Shown: positions 56,533 through 64,000 of the stretch, piece after piece | Layout of the letters: each line of letters begins with the position of its first letter | How positions within the stretch are numbered: position 1 is the first letter of the stretch | Assembly: GCF_900186865.1 (NCBI RefSeq) | Contig: NZ_LT906480.1 | Span: 248,001 to 312,000, forward strand | DNA from: Stenotrophomonas maltophilia | GTDB lineage: Bacteria; Pseudomonadota; Gammaproteobacteria; Xanthomonadales; Xanthomonadaceae | Reading direction: 5' to 3' | DNA length: 64,000 nt | The notes under the pieces: generated by a model | What the model was told of the DNA's origin: nothing | The model's input: only the letters and a program-made list of their open reading frames with translations | Databases searched by the model: none | Translations under genes and position numbers: made by a program

Positions 56533-56880
56533 TCAGCCGCAGGACTTATACAGCAACACCCACGCCAGCATCAGGGTGAACATGCCAACGAAGGTCAGGC
56601 CGAACCATAGCGCCGCCAGCTTCACGTTGCCGATCAATGCCGTCGCCACACGGGGCAGCTCGCTTTTCAGAATCGGGTGTTCGGCGTGTGCTTTGCGCAG
56701 ACGCTGCCAACCCAACCCGAGGAATACCAGGGTCGAGAGCGGCACCAGCAGGAGCGTCGCCTGCATCAGCCAGCGGTACGGCGATGCATCGATCGAGCTG
56801 CTCAACAGAACCGCAAAAGCGGCGACGGGCAGCGCGCCCATGAAGAAGCGTGGCCAGGCGGTGTTGATGAAGGGCGACAT
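56533..56880 (-). CDS. Small integral membrane protein
   Basis: A 115-residue protein with three transmembrane segments (FFMGALPVAAFAVLLSSSI; WLMQATLLLVPLSTLVFLGLGW; AALWFGLTFVGMFTLMLAWVLLY) and a cytoplasmic loop. No family is recognised. The start at MSPFINTAW is preferred to one 17 codons upstream. It converges with the DUF3011 gene. Confidence 0.7.
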   Translation of the reverse strand: MSPFINTAWPRFFMGALPVAAFAVLLSSSIDASPYRWLMQATLLLVPLSTLVFLGLGWQRLRKAHAEHPILKSELPRVATALIGNVKLAALWFGLTFVGMFTLMLAWVLLYKSCG

Positions 56881-57010
56881 CGCAATCTTCCATGAAAGGT
56901 GGTCGGGACCGCGCGGCATCATGCCATGCAATGGCCCTGCTGCACCGCCGCGAGTGGTGTCACACAGCTCTGGCTAGACTGTGCTTCTTTTTCCCCCGCA
57001 GGAGGCACCC

Positions 57011-57931
57011 ATGGCCCATCCCATTTCCGTATCGCTGATTGGCGTTCCCACCGATGTGGGTGCGGGCCATCGCGGTGCACGGCTGGGGCCGGAAGCGCTG
57101 CGCGTGGCTGGGCTGCCGGAAGCGCTCGAGGCGCGCGGCGTGGATGTGCGCGACCTGGGCAACCTGGATGGTCCGCGCAATCCGTGGACCGCGCCGGTGG
57201 AAGGCTACCGCCACCTGGATGAAGTGGTGGCGTGGAACCACGCGCTGATGGAAGCCAGCTATGCCGAACTGCAGGCCGGCCGCATGCCGATCATGCTCGG
57301 CGGCGACCACTGCCTGGGCATCGGTTCGATCACTGCCGTGGCACGCTGGTGCCGCGAGCAGGGCAAGACTCTGCGCGTGCTGTGGCTGGATGCGCATTCG
57401 GACTTCAACACCAGCGATGTCACTCCATCGGGCAACATCCACGGCATGCCGGTGGCCTGCCTGTGCGGCCTCGGCCCGAAGGCGCTGACCCACCTCGGCG
57501 GCAGCGCACCGGCGATCACCCCCATCCAGGTGCACCAGATCGGCATCCGTTCGGTGGACCCGGAAGAGAAGCGCCTGATCAAGACCCACAAGGTGGATGT
57601 CTACGACATGCGCTACATCGACGAGAACGGCATGAAGCGCGCGGTCGAGGCAGCACTGGCGGGCATCGACGAGAACACCCACCTGCATGTCAGCTTCGAT
57701 GTGGATTTCCTCGACCCGAGCATCGCACCGGGCGTCGGCACCACCGTGCCGGGCGGGGTGAACTACCGCGAGGCGCAGCTGGTGATGGAGATGATTGCCG
57801 ACACCGGGCGCATGGGTTCGCTGGACATCGTCGAGCTCAACCCCTTGCTGGACAAGCAGAATGCCACCGCCGAACTGGCCGTGGACCTGGTCGAAAGCCT
57901 GTTCGGCAAGTCCACCCTGATGCGCGACTGA
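57011..57931 (+). CDS. rocF: Arginase
   Basis: A 306-residue Mn-dependent ureohydrolase converting arginine to ornithine and urea. Metal motifs: MLGGDHCLGIGS, LWLDAHSDFNT and VSFDVDFLDPSIAPGVGTTVPGG, plus HGMPVACLCG. The GTTVPGG and NPLLD text fits arginase of the RocF type rather than agmatinase. The ATG follows GCAGGAGGCACCC. It is monocistronic. Confidence 0.93.
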   Translation: MAHPISVSLIGVPTDVGAGHRGARLGPEALRVAGLPEALEARGVDVRDLGNLDGPRNPWTAPVEGYRHLDEVVAWNHALMEASYAELQAGRMPIMLGGDHCLGIGSITAVARWCREQGKTLRVLWLDAHSDFNTSDVTPSGNIHGMPVACLCGLGPKALTHLGGSAPAITPIQVHQIGIRSVDPEEKRLIKTHKVDVYDMRYIDENGMKRAVEAALAGIDENTHLHVSFDVDFLDPSIAPGVGTTVPGGVNYREAQLVMEMIADTGRMGSLDIVELNPLLDKQNATAELAVDLVESLFGKSTLMRD

Positions 57932-58091
57932 GCTCTCCGCCTGAACGGATCGATGATCCGTTCACACCCGCTCCACGCCCCTGCCGCCAGATTGCACATC
58001 ACGCGGCGGCAGTGGCATTGGCTCCTTCCGCCGAGCGACCGAACCCCATCCGCGAATGAAGCGGTATAGCGGCGAACCCAAGGAGAAGCCC

Positions 58092-58229
58092 ATGAAGCGC
58101 GTAGTTGCCCTGATGCTGTTGTCGATGTTCTCGGTGGCCCTGCTGGCCGGTTGCAACACCGTTGCCGGTGCCGGCAAGGACGTGCAGAAGGCTGGCGAAA
58201 AGGTTGAGGATGCCGCCAAGGGCCGTTGA
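58092..58229 (+). CDS. Entericidin-like small lipoprotein
   Basis: Forty-five residues, MKRVVALMLLSMFSVALLAGCNTVAGAGKDVQKAGEKVEDAAKGR, with the lipobox LLAGC and the entericidin ending (GKDVQKAGEKVEDAA). Entericidin A/B lipoproteins are envelope antidote/toxin peptides induced in stationary phase or stress. It is preceded by AAGGAGAAGCCC and followed by a terminator, so it is a single-gene unit. Confidence 0.9.
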   Translation: MKRVVALMLLSMFSVALLAGCNTVAGAGKDVQKAGEKVEDAAKGR

Positions 58230-58250
58230 GCCTGAAGTGGAACGGAAAGC

Positions 58251-58283
58251 AAAAAGGCCGGGGGGACCTCCCCGGCCTTTTTT
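58251..58283 (+). terminator. Terminator of the entericidin-like gene
   Basis: AAAAAGGCCGGG, a short loop, then CCCGGCCTTTTTT. The stem exceeds 10 bp and a T-run follows, 21 bases after the stop. Confidence 0.92.
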
Positions 58284-58436
58284 CTTGCGCGTTCTTCTGC
58301 AGCGTACGTGTCGAAGCGTAGTGAACCATTCAAGCAGGTGAGCAGTGCTTTCATGGTCGGTTGACCGGCACTCAACAGCCGCTGCGCGAAGCTGTAGCCA
58401 CGGTAAGAACGCCGTTGCAACCAAGGACTCCCAGCA

Positions 58437-58658
58437 ATGAACAAAGACATCATTTCCGGCAAGTGGTCGCAGCTGAAGGGCAAGGCCCAGGCCAAGTGGG
58501 GCGATCTGACCAACGACGACTTCGATGTGGCTGAAGGCAATGCCGAGTATCTGGCCGGCCGCCTGCAGGAACGTTATGGCTGGGCCAAGGATCGCGCTGA
58601 GAAGGAAGTCCGTGAGTTCCAGGATGCCGTGAGCAAGGACTACCCGGACTACAAGTAA
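58437..58658 (+). CDS. CsbD-family stress protein
   Basis: A 73-residue charged helical protein: [65 protein letters not shown]. This is the CsbD pattern ([17 protein letters not shown]...L.GRLQERYG). Members are induced by general stress and are of unknown mechanism. It neighbours the entericidin-like gene, another stress-type product. Confidence 0.92.
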   Translation: MNKDIISGKWSQLKGKAQAKWGDLTNDDFDVAEGNAEYLAGRLQERYGWAKDRAEKEVREFQDAVSKDYPDYK

Positions 58659-58680
58659 GCGCTACGGTTTTCCCCCACGG

Positions 58681-58715
58681 CACAACGCCCGCACCGAGAG
58701 GTTGCGGGCGTTGTG
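58681..58715. terminator. Bidirectional terminator-like hairpin
   Basis: CACAACGCCCGCA pairs with TGCGGGCGTTGTG (13 bp, perfect) around a nine-base loop. It separates the CsbD gene from the convergent gene ending at 58732. No long T-run is present. Confidence 0.7.
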
Positions 58716-58731
58716 CTGTCTGGGCGGCCGA

Positions 58732-59541
58732 TCAACGCGCCGGCGGGTCCGGCACATAGCGGTTGGGGAACGCCTGCGGTTCGCGCGGCAGGCGCGACGG
58801 CGGTGTATCGACCAGGATGCTGCGCGCGCGCAGATTGCGGGCGCTGTCGTAGCGCAGCTGCAGAACCTGCGCCGGGCTGCGGCTGGCGCGTTCGAAGTCG
58901 GTATCGCGTACCGACGACTGCTCGCGTGCGCCGTGGCCGGTGCCCAGCGCAGGGGCCTGCGACTTGCTGGCATAGCCCTCGATGCGGCTGTTGCTGGCGC
59001 TGGCATCGGCCGCCGCTTCGGCCGTCGGGGCCGGTGCCGGCAGCGGCAGGCTGCGGCGCAGGATCGGATCCGGACGCCAGCGGCGCGCTTCCTCGAACAC
59101 CGCCACGCCGACCACGCCGATGTTGTCCGGGCGACCGGTGCGGCTGGCATAGCTGCCGCTGGGGCTGCTGAACACGAACTGCGCCACTTCATCCTGGCTC
59201 TTGCGCCAGCCGGTGATGTCGGCGCGCTGGCCGGGGTTGAGCACGTAGCCGGTCTGCGACGGATCGGCATCCTCGCCGGAGATGGCGTTGACGCCGTCTA
59301 CCGACAGCACCACCAGCACCCGGCGCGGGCTGTCGTTGTACAGGCGCACGGCGTAGCGGTGGCCGCGCTCGCCGGCCACCCAGCGCTGGCCCTCGGCGGG
59401 GTAGCTGCGCAATTCGGTGCCGCGGTCGCGGTCGACCAGAGACATGCGCACGGGGCCGCCCTCGTAGGCCGGCGGCGGCATCGGGGCGGGGCGGAAGCCG
59501 GCCAGGGGCAGGATCAACAGCAGGGGCAGCAGGCGTTTCAT
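58732..59541 (-). CDS. Secreted hypothetical protein
   Basis: A 269-residue exported protein with a signal peptide (MKRLLPLLLILPLAGFRPAP). The first domain (VRMSLVDRDRGTELRSYPAEGQRWVAGERGHRYAVRLYNDSPRRVLVVLSVDGVNAISGEDADPSQTGYVLNPGQRADITGWRKSQDEVAQFVFSSP) looks like a beta-sandwich; RYAVRLYNDSPRRVLVVLSVDG resembles a family seen in other proteobacteria without a known role. The C-terminal part is low-complexity. ATG 59541 begins the signal peptide. Confidence 0.75.
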   Translation of the reverse strand: MKRLLPLLLILPLAGFRPAPMPPPAYEGGPVRMSLVDRDRGTELRSYPAEGQRWVAGERGHRYAVRLYNDSPRRVLVVLSVDGVNAISGEDADPSQTGYVLNPGQRADITGWRKSQDEVAQFVFSSPSGSYASRTGRPDNIGVVGVAVFEEARRWRPDPILRRSLPLPAPAPTAEAAADASASNSRIEGYASKSQAPALGTGHGAREQSSVRDTDFERASRSPAQVLQLRYDSARNLRARSILVDTPPSRLPREPQAFPNRYVPDPPAR

Positions 59542-59649
59542 CGGGCGTCTCCAGCGGGGTTGCGTGAATGAACGCGCCGCCGGCCCTGACGGGGTTGGTG
59601 GCGTGCAAGGTAAACTGGCCCCGTTCATCGAAGGTTACCCCACGCAGTC

Positions 59650-60942
59650 ATGACCACCCGAGTCCTTACCGGCATCACCCCCTCCGGCACGCCCCACCTG
59701 GGCAACTACGTTGGCGCCATCCGTCCGGCCATCGCGGCCAGCCGCGCCCCGGGGATCGAGAGCTTCTTCTTCCTGGCCGACCTGCACAGCCTGATCAAGT
59801 CGCAGGACCCGCAGCGCACCCAGCGCGCGACCCTGGAGATCGCGGCCAGCTGGCTGGCCTGTGGCCTGGACCCGGAACACGTGTGGTTCTACCGCCAGAG
59901 CGACATCCGCGAGACCACCGAGCTGATGTGGTTCCTGACCGCGATCGCCAGCAAGGGCATCCTCAACCGCGCGCACGCCTACAAGGCGGCGGTGGACAAG
60001 AACCGCGAGGAAGGCGTGGACGAGGACGCAGGCGTCAGCGCCGGCCTGTTCATGTACCCGGTGCTGATGGCCGCCGACATTCTGATCTTCAAGGCCAACC
60101 AGGTACCGGTGGGCCGTGACCAGATCCAGCACATCGAGATGGCGCGCGACTTCGCCCAGCGCTTCAACCACGTGTATGGCAAGGAGTACTTCCCGCTGCC
60201 GGACGTGGTGATCGACGAGCAGGTGGCGACGCTGGCGGGCCTGGATGGCCGCAAGATGAGCAAGAGCTACCACAACACCATTCCGCTGTTCGTGCCGCGC
60301 GAGGAGCTGAAGAAGCTGGTGTTCTCGATCCTGACCGACTCGCGCGTACCTGGCGAGCCGAAGGACACCGAGGGCTCTGCGCTGTTCCAGATGTACCAGG
60401 CCTTCGCCACCCCGGAACAGACCGCCGAATTCGCCAGGGCGTTCGCCGCCGGCATCAGCTGGGGTGACGCCAAGCAGCAGCTGTTCGAGCGCATCGACAG
60501 CGAGCTGTCGCCGTTGCGCGAACGCTACAACGCGCTGATGGCCGAGCCGGAGAAGATCGAGGCGCTGCTCAAGCGCCGTGGCCAGCAGCTGCGCGAGCAG
60601 CTGGCGGCACCGCTGCTGGACGAGCTGCGCCACGCCGTGGGCCTGCGTGACCTGTCCACCGCAGGCGATATCGCCAGCGAGGACGCCGGCGTGGCCCGCG
60701 TGGCACCGCCACTGTTCAAGCAGTACCGCGAGAAGGACGGCCGCTTCTACTTCAAGCTGACCGCCGGTGACGGCACGCTGCTGATCCAGAGCGAAGGCTT
60801 CGATTCGCCGCGCGATGCGGGGCAGTTGATTGCCGTGATCAAGCAGGCGGAGCAGGGTGACCAGCTGCAGAGCGAACTGTTCAAGCTGGAAGCCGAAGTG
60901 GACGCCGTGCTGGCGGCCCTGGCCATGCTGCGCGAAGCGTAA
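59650..60942 (+). CDS. trpS: Tryptophanyl-tRNA synthetase
   Basis: A 430-residue class I synthetase. TPHLGN (residues 13-18) is the HIGH-type motif and KMSKS lies at 202-206 (GRKMSKSYHN). VDEDAGVSAGLFMYPVLMAADILIFKANQVPVGRDQIQHIEMARDFAQRFN is typical. It is about 90 residues longer than the E. coli enzyme; the extra C-terminal domain (VAPPLFKQYREKDGRFYFKLTAGDGTLLIQSEGFDSPRDAGQLIAVIKQ) looks like a small ferredoxin-like/YegP-type module and is common in this family of bacteria. Confidence 0.94.
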   Translation: MTTRVLTGITPSGTPHLGNYVGAIRPAIAASRAPGIESFFFLADLHSLIKSQDPQRTQRATLEIAASWLACGLDPEHVWFYRQSDIRETTELMWFLTAIASKGILNRAHAYKAAVDKNREEGVDEDAGVSAGLFMYPVLMAADILIFKANQVPVGRDQIQHIEMARDFAQRFNHVYGKEYFPLPDVVIDEQVATLAGLDGRKMSKSYHNTIPLFVPREELKKLVFSILTDSRVPGEPKDTEGSALFQMYQAFATPEQTAEFARAFAAGISWGDAKQQLFERIDSELSPLRERYNALMAEPEKIEALLKRRGQQLREQLAAPLLDELRHAVGLRDLSTAGDIASEDAGVARVAPPLFKQYREKDGRFYFKLTAGDGTLLIQSEGFDSPRDAGQLIAVIKQAEQGDQLQSELFKLEAEVDAVLAALAMLREA

Positions 60943-60945
60943 GGG

Positions 60946-61047
60946 GTAGTGCCGGCCGCTGGCCGGCAACTGCATAGGAAATGCCGGCCAGCGGCCGGCA
61001 CTACCACGGCACTGCGTAGGAAAACGCCGGCCAGCGGCCGGCACTAC
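60946..61047. repeat. Three SMAG palindromes
   Basis: One forward element (60946-60968) and two inverse ones (60982-61004 and 61025-61047), each with the GTAG/CTAC end and the GCCGGCC-loop-GGCCGGC stem. They begin four bases after the trpS stop and may form its 3' mRNA end. Confidence 0.9.
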
Positions 61048-61109
61048 CCGCGAACGAAGGTCATGGCATGATGTCCGCGCGCCTCCGGCGCGATGACATG
61101 GAGTCTGCG

Positions 61110-61406
61110 ATGGCCTGGTTGTCGCTGCTGCTGTTCCTGCCCTGGTTCCTGCTGCTGGGCAGCCTGTACTGGCTGTTCCCGCGCCAGCCGCGCACCCCGC
61201 GGCGGCGCCTGTTCGATGGCTCCACCCTGCTGCTGGCCTTCGCCCTGAGCATCGCCTCGATGCTGTGGGGGTATCGACTTGGCATGGCACAGCCCGGCGC
61301 CGGCCCGATCTGGCCGCAGGTACTGGCGGTGCTGTACGCCTACGGCGCATTCCTGGCGGTGCTGGTGCTGGCCCTGCTGCTGCGGCCGCGGTTCGCATTG
61401 CGCTGA
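61110..61406 (+). CDS. Small integral membrane protein
   Basis: A 98-residue protein with three hydrophobic segments (MAWLSLLLFLPWFLLLGSLYWLF; LLLAFALSIASMLWGYRLG; VLAVLYAYGAFLAVLVLALLL) and a basic loop (PRQPRTPRRR). No family is recognised. ATG 61110 follows GGAG; two earlier in-frame ATGs lack that site. Confidence 0.72.
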   Translation: MAWLSLLLFLPWFLLLGSLYWLFPRQPRTPRRRLFDGSTLLLAFALSIASMLWGYRLGMAQPGAGPIWPQVLAVLYAYGAFLAVLVLALLLRPRFALR

Positions 61407-61471
61407 ACCTGGCCCTTGCGCACCCGATGGACCTGCGGTTGGTTGGCCTGCGCTTGCCTGCGCTTGCCCTT

Positions 61472-61549
61472 GGTAGAGTCGACTGTGAGTCTACTGCTCC
61501 TCTGGAAGCCCGCGCTGCGCGCGACAGTCGACTGACAGTCGACTCTACC
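61472..61549. repeat. SMAG-like inverted pair of the GTAGAGTCGAC type
   Basis: GGTAGAGTCGACTGT (61472-61486) is repeated as ACAGTCGACTCTACC (61535-61549), a 15-bp inverted repeat with GTAG ends. Inside lie further GAGTC/GACAGTCGACTG copies. It is a second sequence type of GTAG-ended repeat in the window. Confidence 0.8.
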
Positions 61550-61649
61550 CGGCCACAACCCGGCACCACCCGACCAAAGCCGCATCGAACCCGGACCGCC
61601 CGCGCGCCTACCATGGGCGTCTGTTCCCGATCCTGCCAGGTGCGTGCCG

Positions 61650-62582
61650 ATGATCGCCGACCCCAGCATCCACACCATCGATACCGGCTTCCAGCGTCCC
61701 GACTTCGACGCGGCCTATCTGATCGTTGAAAACGACCGCGCCGCGTTCGTCGACTGTGGCACGGGGCTGTCGGTGCCGGCCATGCTGCAGGCGCTGGCCA
61801 ACGCGGGTCTGGCCGTTGACGCGGTGGACTGGCTGCTGCTCACGCACGTGCACCTGGACCACGCCGGCGGCGCCGGCCTGCTGATGCAGCAGCTGCCCAA
61901 CGCAAAGGCAGTGCTGCACCCGCGCGGTGCGCCGCACATGATCGACCCGACCCGGCTGATTGCCGGTGCCACGGCGGTGTACGGTGCCGAGGAAATCGCG
62001 CGCAGCTATGGTCGTATCGAGGCCATTCCCGAACATCGTGTGGTGGTGGCCGAGGACGGCCACCGTATCGACCTGGCCGGCCGCGAGCTGGTGCTGCTGC
62101 ACACCCCGGGCCACGCACTGCACCATTACTGCGTGTGGGATGCGCGCAGCCGCAGCTGGTTCACCGGCGATACCTTCGGCATTTCCTACCGCGAGCTGGA
62201 CAGCGCGCAGGGGGCCTTCATCTTCCCGACCTCGTCGCCGGTGCAGTTCGACCCGGAAGCGATGAAGGCCTCGATCCAGCGCATGCTGGGCTATGGCCCG
62301 CAGGCGATGTACCTGACCCACTACGGACGTGTGGAACAGGTGCAGAAACTGGCCAACGACCTGTTCGAACAGATCGATGCGATGGCCACCATCGGCCGCC
62401 AGTGCGATGGCCGGCCGGACCGCCACCGCTGCCTGCTGGCCGCGCTGCAGGCGCTGTACCTGGAACGTGCACAGCTGCATGGCTGTGCGCTGGACGATGC
62501 GGCGGTGATCGCTGTTCTGGCGATGGACATCGAACTCAACGCGCAGGGCCTGGCCTGCTGGCTGGACCGCATCAGCAGGTAG
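61650..62582 (+). CDS. Metallo-beta-lactamase-fold hydrolase
   Basis: A 310-residue MBL-fold enzyme with LLTHVHLDHAGGAG (HxHxDH), LHTPGHALHHYCVW and WFTGDTFGISYRELD as metal ligands. The N-terminal IHTIDTGFQRPDFDAAYLIVENDRAAFVDCGTG is typical of the glyoxalase II-like branch. Substrate is unknown. The ATG follows AGGTG; a GTG two codons earlier is possible. Confidence 0.85.
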   Translation: MIADPSIHTIDTGFQRPDFDAAYLIVENDRAAFVDCGTGLSVPAMLQALANAGLAVDAVDWLLLTHVHLDHAGGAGLLMQQLPNAKAVLHPRGAPHMIDPTRLIAGATAVYGAEEIARSYGRIEAIPEHRVVVAEDGHRIDLAGRELVLLHTPGHALHHYCVWDARSRSWFTGDTFGISYRELDSAQGAFIFPTSSPVQFDPEAMKASIQRMLGYGPQAMYLTHYGRVEQVQKLANDLFEQIDAMATIGRQCDGRPDRHRCLLAALQALYLERAQLHGCALDDAAVIAVLAMDIELNAQGLACWLDRISR

Positions 62583-62687
62583 ACCCACGCCATGCGTGGA
62601 TGACGTGGGCCCAGGCTGCGCCGTGATGTCACGACCACGTTACACTCTGGTGACTTCCAAGCTAGCCGTGGTACTGCCGTGAATCCG

Positions 62688-64000
62688 ATGCGCGTGTTGC
62701 TGCTGTCGTCCTGCCTGTTTGTCGGTGGCCTGGCCCATGCGGCCAACGACCTGCCGGGTGGCGGCATCGATCCGCAGGCTCTGTCGCGCCACGTGCGTGT
62801 GCTGGCGTCGGATGAATTCGAGGGTCGCGCGCCGGCCACCGAGGGCGAAGAGCGCACGGTGCAGTACCTGATCGAGCAGTTCCGCAGCTACGGCCTGCAG
62901 CCGGGTGGCGTGGATGGCAGCTGGGTGCAGCCGGTGCCGCTGGTGCGCGCGCAGCTGGACGGGCCGGCCAAGGCCAGCCTGTCGCTGAAGCAGGGCAAGC
63001 GCGCGCTGGCCAACGGCGTGGACGTGACCCTGCAGAGCCTGCAGCCGCGCAAGCGCGTGCAGATCAAGGACGCGCCACTGGTGTTCGTCGGCTATGGCAT
63101 CGACGCACCGGAACGCCACTGGAACGACTACAAGGACGTGGACCTGCACGGCAAGATCGCCGTGGTGCTGATCAACGACGCCGATTTCGAAGCCGATGCG
63201 CCGGGCGCGTTCGATGGCAAGGCGGTGACCTACTACGGCCGCTGGACCTACAAGTTCGAGGAAGCCGCGCGCCGTGGTGCCGAGGGTGTGCTGATCGTGC
63301 ACGAGACCGCGCCGGCCGCCTATGGCTGGGCCACTGTGAAGAGCTCGAGCACCTCGCCGCTGTTCGACATCGAACGCGGCCAGGCCGAGGCGATGGCGCA
63401 GCACACGCCGCTGCGTGGCTGGATGCAGCGCGAACTTGCCGAGGCGATCTTCGCTGACGCCGGCTTGGACTTCGATGCCGAGAAGCGCAAGGCGATGCGT
63501 GCGGACTTCCGCCCGGTGGCACTGGACAACGCGAAGCTGAGCGTGGATTTCGCGCTCAAGCGCGAGCAGGTGGTGACCCGCAACGTGGTGGCCAAGCTGC
63601 CCGGTGGTGAACACGCCGACGAGGCCGTGATCTTCTCCGCGCACTGGGATGCGTTCGGTATCGGCCAAGCCGACGCCAAGGGCGACCGCATCCGCCGTGG
63701 TGCGATCGACAACGCCACCGGCGTGGCCACGGTGCTGGAACTGGGCCGCGTGTTCGCCGCCGGCCCGCAGCCGCAGCGCACGCTGTACTTCGTGGCCCTC
63801 ACCGCCGAAGAGAAGGGCCTGCTGGGCGCCAGCTACTACGCCGCGCATCCGCTGGCGCCGCTGGACAAGACCGCTGCAGTGCTGAACATCGAGATGTTCA
63901 GCCCGGATGGCGCGACCCGCGACATCGCTTCGTGGGGCAAGGGCCGGGTGTCGCTGGAAGGCGACCTGGAACGCGTGGCCAAGGCCCGCGGTCGCAGCTA
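62688..64000 (+). CDS. M28-family metallopeptidase, 3' end outside window
   Basis: An exported peptidase with signal peptide (MRVLLLSSCLFVGGLAHAA), truncated by the window edge after about 437 residues. SRHVRVLASDEFEGRAPATEGEE and a PA-domain-like insert (DAPLVFVGYGIDAPERHWNDYKDVDLHGKIAVVLIND) precede the zinc core: FSAHWDAFG, RRGAIDNATGVATVLELG and LTAEEKGLLGASYY. This is the M28 di-zinc aminopeptidase layout. A GTG three codons upstream could also start it. Confidence 0.92.
   Translation, partial: MRVLLLSSCLFVGGLAHAANDLPGGGIDPQALSRHVRVLASDEFEGRAPATEGEERTVQYLIEQFRSYGLQPGGVDGSWVQPVPLVRAQLDGPAKASLSLKQGKRALANGVDVTLQSLQPRKRVQIKDAPLVFVGYGIDAPERHWNDYKDVDLHGKIAVVLINDADFEADAPGAFDGKAVTYYGRWTYKFEEAARRGAEGVLIVHETAPAAYGWATVKSSSTSPLFDIERGQAEAMAQHTPLRGWMQRELAEAIFADAGLDFDAEKRKAMRADFRPVALDNAKLSVDFALKREQVVTRNVVAKLPGGEHADEAVIFSAHWDAFGIGQADAKGDRIRRGAIDNATGVATVLELGRVFAAGPQPQRTLYFVALTAEEKGLLGASYYAAHPLAPLDKTAAVLNIEMFSPDGATRDIASWGKGRVSLEGDLERVAKARGRS

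Noticed and set aside
59635..61614. A 659-codon minus-strand frame opposite trpS and similar long antisense frames elsewhere (e.g. 1169-2407, 2766-4415)
   Set aside because: They mirror strongly supported genes in GC-rich DNA, show no domains and carry low-complexity composition.

Overview
The window is a GC-rich chromosomal segment of a gammaproteobacterium of the Xanthomonadaceae, most probably Stenotrophomonas (S. maltophilia group). The pointers are dispersed GTAG-ended palindromes of the SMAG type, a killing-type IV secretion effector with an XVIPCD-like tail next to its immunity gene, Xanthomonad-style phoPQ, birA-coaX and valine-degradation clusters, and a Stenotrophomonas-like P2-type prophage. 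Species assignment is inference.

Region 1 (1-8.7 kb): a five-gene valine/isobutyrate catabolic operon (mmsA, acyl-CoA dehydrogenase, enoyl-CoA hydratase, 3-hydroxyisobutyryl-CoA hydrolase, mmsB) with almost every junction overlapping. Then come ohr, a cation-efflux transporter, a decayed SulP sulfate-transporter relic, a DUF4304-like orphan and a secreted orphan. Region 2 (8.9-11.2 kb): a peptidoglycan-targeting X-T4SS effector and its periplasmic LprI/DUF1311-like immunity lipoprotein-sized partner, immunity gene first.

Region 3 (11.5-44.9 kb): a complete-looking P2-like prophage of about 33.4 kb inserted in dusA. An 18-bp direct repeat marks attL and attR. The host's dusA 5' end is stranded at attL and the phage supplies a new start at attR, so dusA stays intact. 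The left arm is a long, tightly overlapping minus-strand early operon (antirepressor, P4-type primase-helicase, many small proteins, a truncated Dam fragment). It is preceded by a promoter, a C4-like antisense RNA with its own terminator and a structured leader that can hide the first Shine-Dalgarno. Next is a switch region (Ogr-type zinc finger, BcepMu gp16-like Cro analogue, two operators, repressor). The structural genes follow P2 (Q P / O N M L X lysis R S J I H V W FI FII E T U D), except that J-I-H precedes V-W. Three matching TGTA-N11-TAC sites sit ahead of the late modules, and E/E' has a textbook -1 slippery heptamer. The right end is accessory: Com-like regulator plus DNA methyltransferase, NYN-domain protein, a four-copy tandem repeat, an AT-rich island, a candidate ADP-ribosyltransferase translationally coupled to the integrase, and putative integrase arm sites.

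Region 4 (44.8-64 kb): dusA, a small secreted protein with phoPQ, an array of five ~172-bp repeats built from SMAG pairs and copies of the mtfA 3' end, mtfA, birA-coaX-SPOR protein-tRNA-Thr, a RelE-type toxin-antitoxin pair, an unknown two-gene unit behind a large nested RNA-like structure, a DUF3011 protein, arginase, an entericidin-like lipoprotein, a CsbD protein, trpS, a metallo-beta-lactamase-fold hydrolase and a truncated M28 peptidase at the window edge.
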